Source: Photobacterium sp. JCM 19050 (GTDB taxonomy: Bacteria; Pseudomonadota; Gammaproteobacteria; Enterobacterales; Vibrionaceae). From it: a DNA stretch of 64,000 bases. Position numbers and translations under genes: made by a program. The notes beneath the pieces are model-generated. The model was given only the letters and a program-made list of their open reading frames with translations, was not told the origin of the DNA and did not search any database. Below, piece by piece: positions 61,195 to 64,000 of the stretch. The stretch is from assembly GCA_001310455.1 (NCBI GenBank), contig BAXG01000021.1, positions 24,971 to 88,970 on the forward strand, in the 5' to 3' direction. The stretch's first letter is position 1; the number at the start of each line of letters is the position of its first letter.

Positions 61195-62521
61195 CAGCAT
61201 TATCATCGGTGGCGGTCTCGCAGGATTGAGCTGTGCCATTCGCTGCCAGGAAGCGGGCATGAAAACGGCTCTTGTCACACTGGGTCACAGTGCGCTGCAC
61301 TTTTCATCAGGCTCAATTGATGTATTGAGCCAGCTACCGGACGGTACCCACGTCAGTGATCCTTTTGAAGGGATCCAAGCGTTAGGTCAACAGGGCTTCC
61401 ACCATCCTTACAGCACGTTAGGCACGGAAAAGGTTCGTAGTTCCCTTCGCTGGTTCGCATCCTTAATGAAAGAACAAGGCGTCCCCCTTTCAGGACAGGA
61501 CTCTAACCACCTTCGCCTCACAGCAATGGGAACGTTGCGTCCCACCTGGTTGTCACAGCCTTCCGTAACGCAATGGAACGCCCACGGCGAACAACCCTAT
61601 TCAAAGATTGCCCTTGTCGCCATTGAAGGATTCCGGGATTTTCAGCCCAAAATTGCCGCCGATAACCTTGGCCGCCACCCACTGATGAAAGGTGTCCGTA
61701 TCAGTACGGCTTCTATCGCAATTTCAGAGATCACTAAATGGCAGCATCGCCATTGTGAAATGCGCTCAATCGACATTGCCCGGCAGATGAAAGATGAATT
61801 GGTTCTGCAGCGATTTGCCCGATTATTGTTACAAAAAGCCGGAGATGCAGAACTGGTTGTCCTGCCGTCTGCATTTGGAAATGGCGATGGCCTTGCAACA
61901 CTGCGCCTTCTGGAAGGCATGACCGGCTACAAGCTCTGTGAGGTTGCCACCATGCCGCCATCTCTGATGGGTATCCGCATCGAGGAGTCCCTGAGAAATG
62001 CTTACCAGCATCTTGGTGGCACTTTGCTCGCCGGGGATGATGTACTTTGGGGAGAATTTGACGACATCCGTCTCCGCCGGATTTATACCCGTCACCACGA
62101 GGATTTTCCGTTAACGGCTGACAGTTATTTCCATGGCACCGGCAGTTTCTTCAGTAAGGGGCTTGTTGCAACGAAAGATACTATCAGTGAGCCGGTTTTC
62201 AACCTGGACATCGACGCCGAAGCCGACCGGGAAAACTGGCTTCAGAAAGCCTTTGTCACCGGCACCGGCCAACCATTCATGCGTTTCGGTGTGAAAACAG
62301 ATGGTGCATTCCGGGCAGTACGAAACGGTAACCCGGTAGAAAACCTGTATTGCGGCGGTGCCATACTTGCCGGCTACGACCCAATTGCAGACGGTTGTGG
62401 CGGAGGCGTTGCCATCTCCACCGGTTTCAGTGCCGCAGAAAATATGATTGCGCAGTTCCAACACCGCCAACAAAACCAACAACAAGACAGTGCAAGAGTA
62501 CTGCAGGGAGAACCGGCATGA
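61184..62521 (+). CDS. glpB: anaerobic glycerol-3-phosphate dehydrogenase subunit B
   Basis: FMN-type flavoprotein subunit of GlpABC. 445 residues. N-terminal dinucleotide fold SIIIGGGLAGLSCAIR near residue 5; the C-terminal segment YCGGAILAGYDPIADGCGGG is characteristic. Frame intact, one of the few in the operon. Starts inside glpA and its stop overlaps the glpC start (ATGA). Confidence 0.95.
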   Translation: MKYDSIIIGGGLAGLSCAIRCQEAGMKTALVTLGHSALHFSSGSIDVLSQLPDGTHVSDPFEGIQALGQQGFHHPYSTLGTEKVRSSLRWFASLMKEQGVPLSGQDSNHLRLTAMGTLRPTWLSQPSVTQWNAHGEQPYSKIALVAIEGFRDFQPKIAADNLGRHPLMKGVRISTASIAISEITKWQHRHCEMRSIDIARQMKDELVLQRFARLLLQKAGDAELVVLPSAFGNGDGLATLRLLEGMTGYKLCEVATMPPSLMGIRIEESLRNAYQHLGGTLLAGDDVLWGEFDDIRLRRIYTRHHEDFPLTADSYFHGTGSFFSKGLVATKDTISEPVFNLDIDAEADRENWLQKAFVTGTGQPFMRFGVKTDGAFRAVRNGNPVENLYCGGAILAGYDPIADGCGGGVAISTGFSAAENMIAQFQHRQQNQQQDSARVLQGEPA

Positions 62522-63776
62522 GCCCGATTATCGACCCCGTGAAACACGCAGATGAAACCCTTCAAGCCGGCGTATCCCGTGATACCAGCTTTGACCAATG
62601 TATTAAGTGCACGGTATGTACTGTTTACTGCCCGGTAGCCAAAGCTAACCCTGCCTATCCGGGGCCAAAACAGTGTGGCCCGGATGGCGAGCGACTTCGT
62701 ATCAAAAGCCCGGAGTTTTATGATGATGCTCTCAGCATGTGCACCAACTGCAAGCGGTGTGAAACCGCCTGTCCGTCAGGTGTTAATGTCAGCGACCTGA
62801 TAGCAGTTGCCCGCGCAGAGCACGGAAAAAAGAAACCCGGTATCAAACTGATGCGGGATTTCGTACTCAGCCACACTGACCTGATGGGCTCGCTGTCATC
62901 TCCGGTTGCCCCGTTGGTTAATACCGCCACCTCACTGGGACCGGTGAAAAAGCTGATGCACAAAACCATTGGTGTTCACCAGCACAAAGATTTACCCAAA
63001 TACTCACACGGTACTTTCCGCCGCTGGTACAAGCAAAACTGCACCAGCCAGGACTGTACCCAAGACAGGTAAACTATTTTCACGGCTGTTTTGTCAATTA
63101 CAACCATCCGCAACAGGGCAAGGATTTTGTGAAGGTCATGAACGCCATGGGCTTTGGGGTTCAGTTACTTGAGCGGGAAAAATGCTGTGGTGTTCCACTG
63201 ATTGCCAACGGTTTCCACAAAAAAGCGAAAGCTAACGCCGAGTTTAACCTGCGTAACCTCGAAGCAGCAGTCGACAGATACGATGCACCAATACTCTCCA
63301 CCTCATCCAGTTGTGCGCTGACATTGAAAGAGGAATACCCCAATGTCCTAAAGGTGGACAATGGTAAAGTTGCAGAGAAAATTCAGTACGCCACCCGTTT
63401 CCTGTTAAAGGCGTTTATGAATGGCGACATGCCGAAAAGAATGAAGCCACTTAACCTCAAGATCGTCTACCACACACCGTGCCACCTGGACAAAGCCGGA
63501 GGTGCGCTATATTCGATTGAATTGCTGCGGATGATTCCAGGGGTTGAGGTTGTCGTACTGGATAACCAGTGCTGCGGCTTGGCCGGAACATACGGATTTA
63601 AAACCGAAAATTACGAAACTTCCGTCAGTATTGGTGAAAAGCTGTTCAAGCAAATCAAATCATCCAATGCTGATTTTGCTGTGACCGATTGTGAAGCCTG
63701 TAAATGGCAGATAGAAGAGAATACCGGTCTCGAAACCTTGCACCCTATCTCCCTGCTGGCCATGGCACTGGCCTGA
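62518..63776 (+). CDS. glpC: anaerobic glycerol-3-phosphate dehydrogenase subunit C (one frame break)
   Basis: Membrane-associated iron-sulfur subunit carrying electrons from GlpAB to menaquinone. About 419 residues after repair (E. coli 396). Two [4Fe-4S] clusters: CIKCTVCTVYCPVAKANP near residue 28 and CTNCKRCETACPSG near residue 79; two CCG-type domains with KCCGVPL and NQCCGLAGTYG. The frame breaks at about 63068 (GGG read as GG), joining CTQDR to VNYFHGCFVNY. Last gene of glpABC. Confidence 0.95.
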
Positions 63777-63800
63777 TTTCTCAACCGGACACCCAACCCA

Positions 63801-63837
63801 AAGCAGCTTCGGGCTTCTCAACCCAAGCTGCTTTTTT
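63801..63837 (+). terminator. terminator after glpABC
   Basis: AAGCAGCTT and AAGCTGCTT around a 15-base loop, followed by a T6 run. Confidence 0.82.
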
Positions 63838-63877
63838 ATTTGCCCCGCTTTATCTGCTTCCAATCACACTGATGTAT

Positions 63878-64000
63878 ATATACCCAAACCACCTCAAGGT
63901 GCGTCATTCAGAGTGATTTCAGTGCGTTCAATTCAAGGAAAATACCTGAAGGAATGGCTGTTCCCTTTCAAAGGTATTTGACACAGAAATGGGCGCACCG
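63878..64000. repeat. dispersed palindromic repeat A, long copy, cut by window end
   Basis: Begins ATATACCCAAACCACCTC as the copy at 16210, but continues with other sequence (CGTCATTCAGAGTGATTTC...) to the window edge, so the short copies look like internally deleted forms. Similar elements are, to my knowledge, common between genes in Vibrionaceae. Confidence 0.65.

Noticed and set aside
1..64000. Genome decay as in host-restricted symbionts
   Set aside because: Essential genes are hit equally, breaks are single-base losses in short runs, coding density is normal and there are no insertion sequences.

Overview
The window is chromosomal DNA from a gammaproteobacterium, almost certainly a member of the Vibrionaceae (Vibrio, Photobacterium, Enterovibrio or Grimontia type). 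The evidence is the gene order msbA-lpxK-ycaR-kdsB next to comEC, lolCDE, a PilZ gene, mfd and csiV, the hinT/ycfL/lpoB/thiK/ycfP group, MSHA-type pilin sequence, many c-di-GMP proteins, and a dispersed palindromic repeat beginning ATATACCCAAACC. No rRNA, tRNA, CRISPR array, prophage or insertion sequence was seen.

Layout. 1-966: end of a PunC-like MFS transporter. 1085-7097 (minus): lipid A/KDO and DNA-uptake run comEC-msbA-lpxK-ycaR-kdsB. 7096-7655: DUF2062 membrane protein. 7888-11001 (minus): lipoprotein release system lolCDE. 11229-16140 (plus): PilZ protein, mfd, csiV. 16298-18935: LysR regulator, GFA-like protein, carboxylesterase, cytochrome b561. 19035-23841: YgiW-like OB-fold protein, NADH dehydrogenase II, two PepSY proteins and a QseBC/PhoPQ-like two-component system. 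23883-29050 (minus): envelope lipoprotein group (ycfP, DUF6279, thiK, lpoB, ycfL, COG3014, hinT). 29379-32960: chemoreceptor and class I dihydroorotase. 33348-35742: AT-rich islet with an orphan pilin, a nucleotidyltransferase and a PNPOx-like flavoprotein. 35972-38002: two glycerophosphodiesterases. 38358-42547: aspartate aminotransferase, folE, moeA, moeB. 42739-50569: GGDEF-EAL protein, pstSCAB, MscS-family channel, HslJ-like lipoprotein. 50621-58071: degenerate GGDEF protein, metE/metR, small genes. 58072-63776: active-looking diguanylate cyclase and the anaerobic glycerol-3-phosphate dehydrogenase operon glpABC.

The most important property of this sequence is that about 39 frame breaks interrupt some 26 otherwise well-conserved genes, several of them essential (msbA, lolC, folE). 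Nearly all are explained by loss of one base from a short homopolymer, most often GGG or CCC read as GG or CC. Restoring the base gives proteins of family-normal length. I read these as sequencing or consensus errors, not decay, and annotate each gene over its full extent, with the position of each break. Protein-level calls should be made on the repaired frames.

Nothing here is a clearly new defence or mobile system. The best leads are (i) a shared direct-repeat box, TTCA-N7-TTCA, in front of both the OB-fold gene and the PepSY/two-component cluster, suggesting one small envelope-sensing regulon; (ii) two families of dispersed hairpin repeats; and (iii) the orphan pilin islet.
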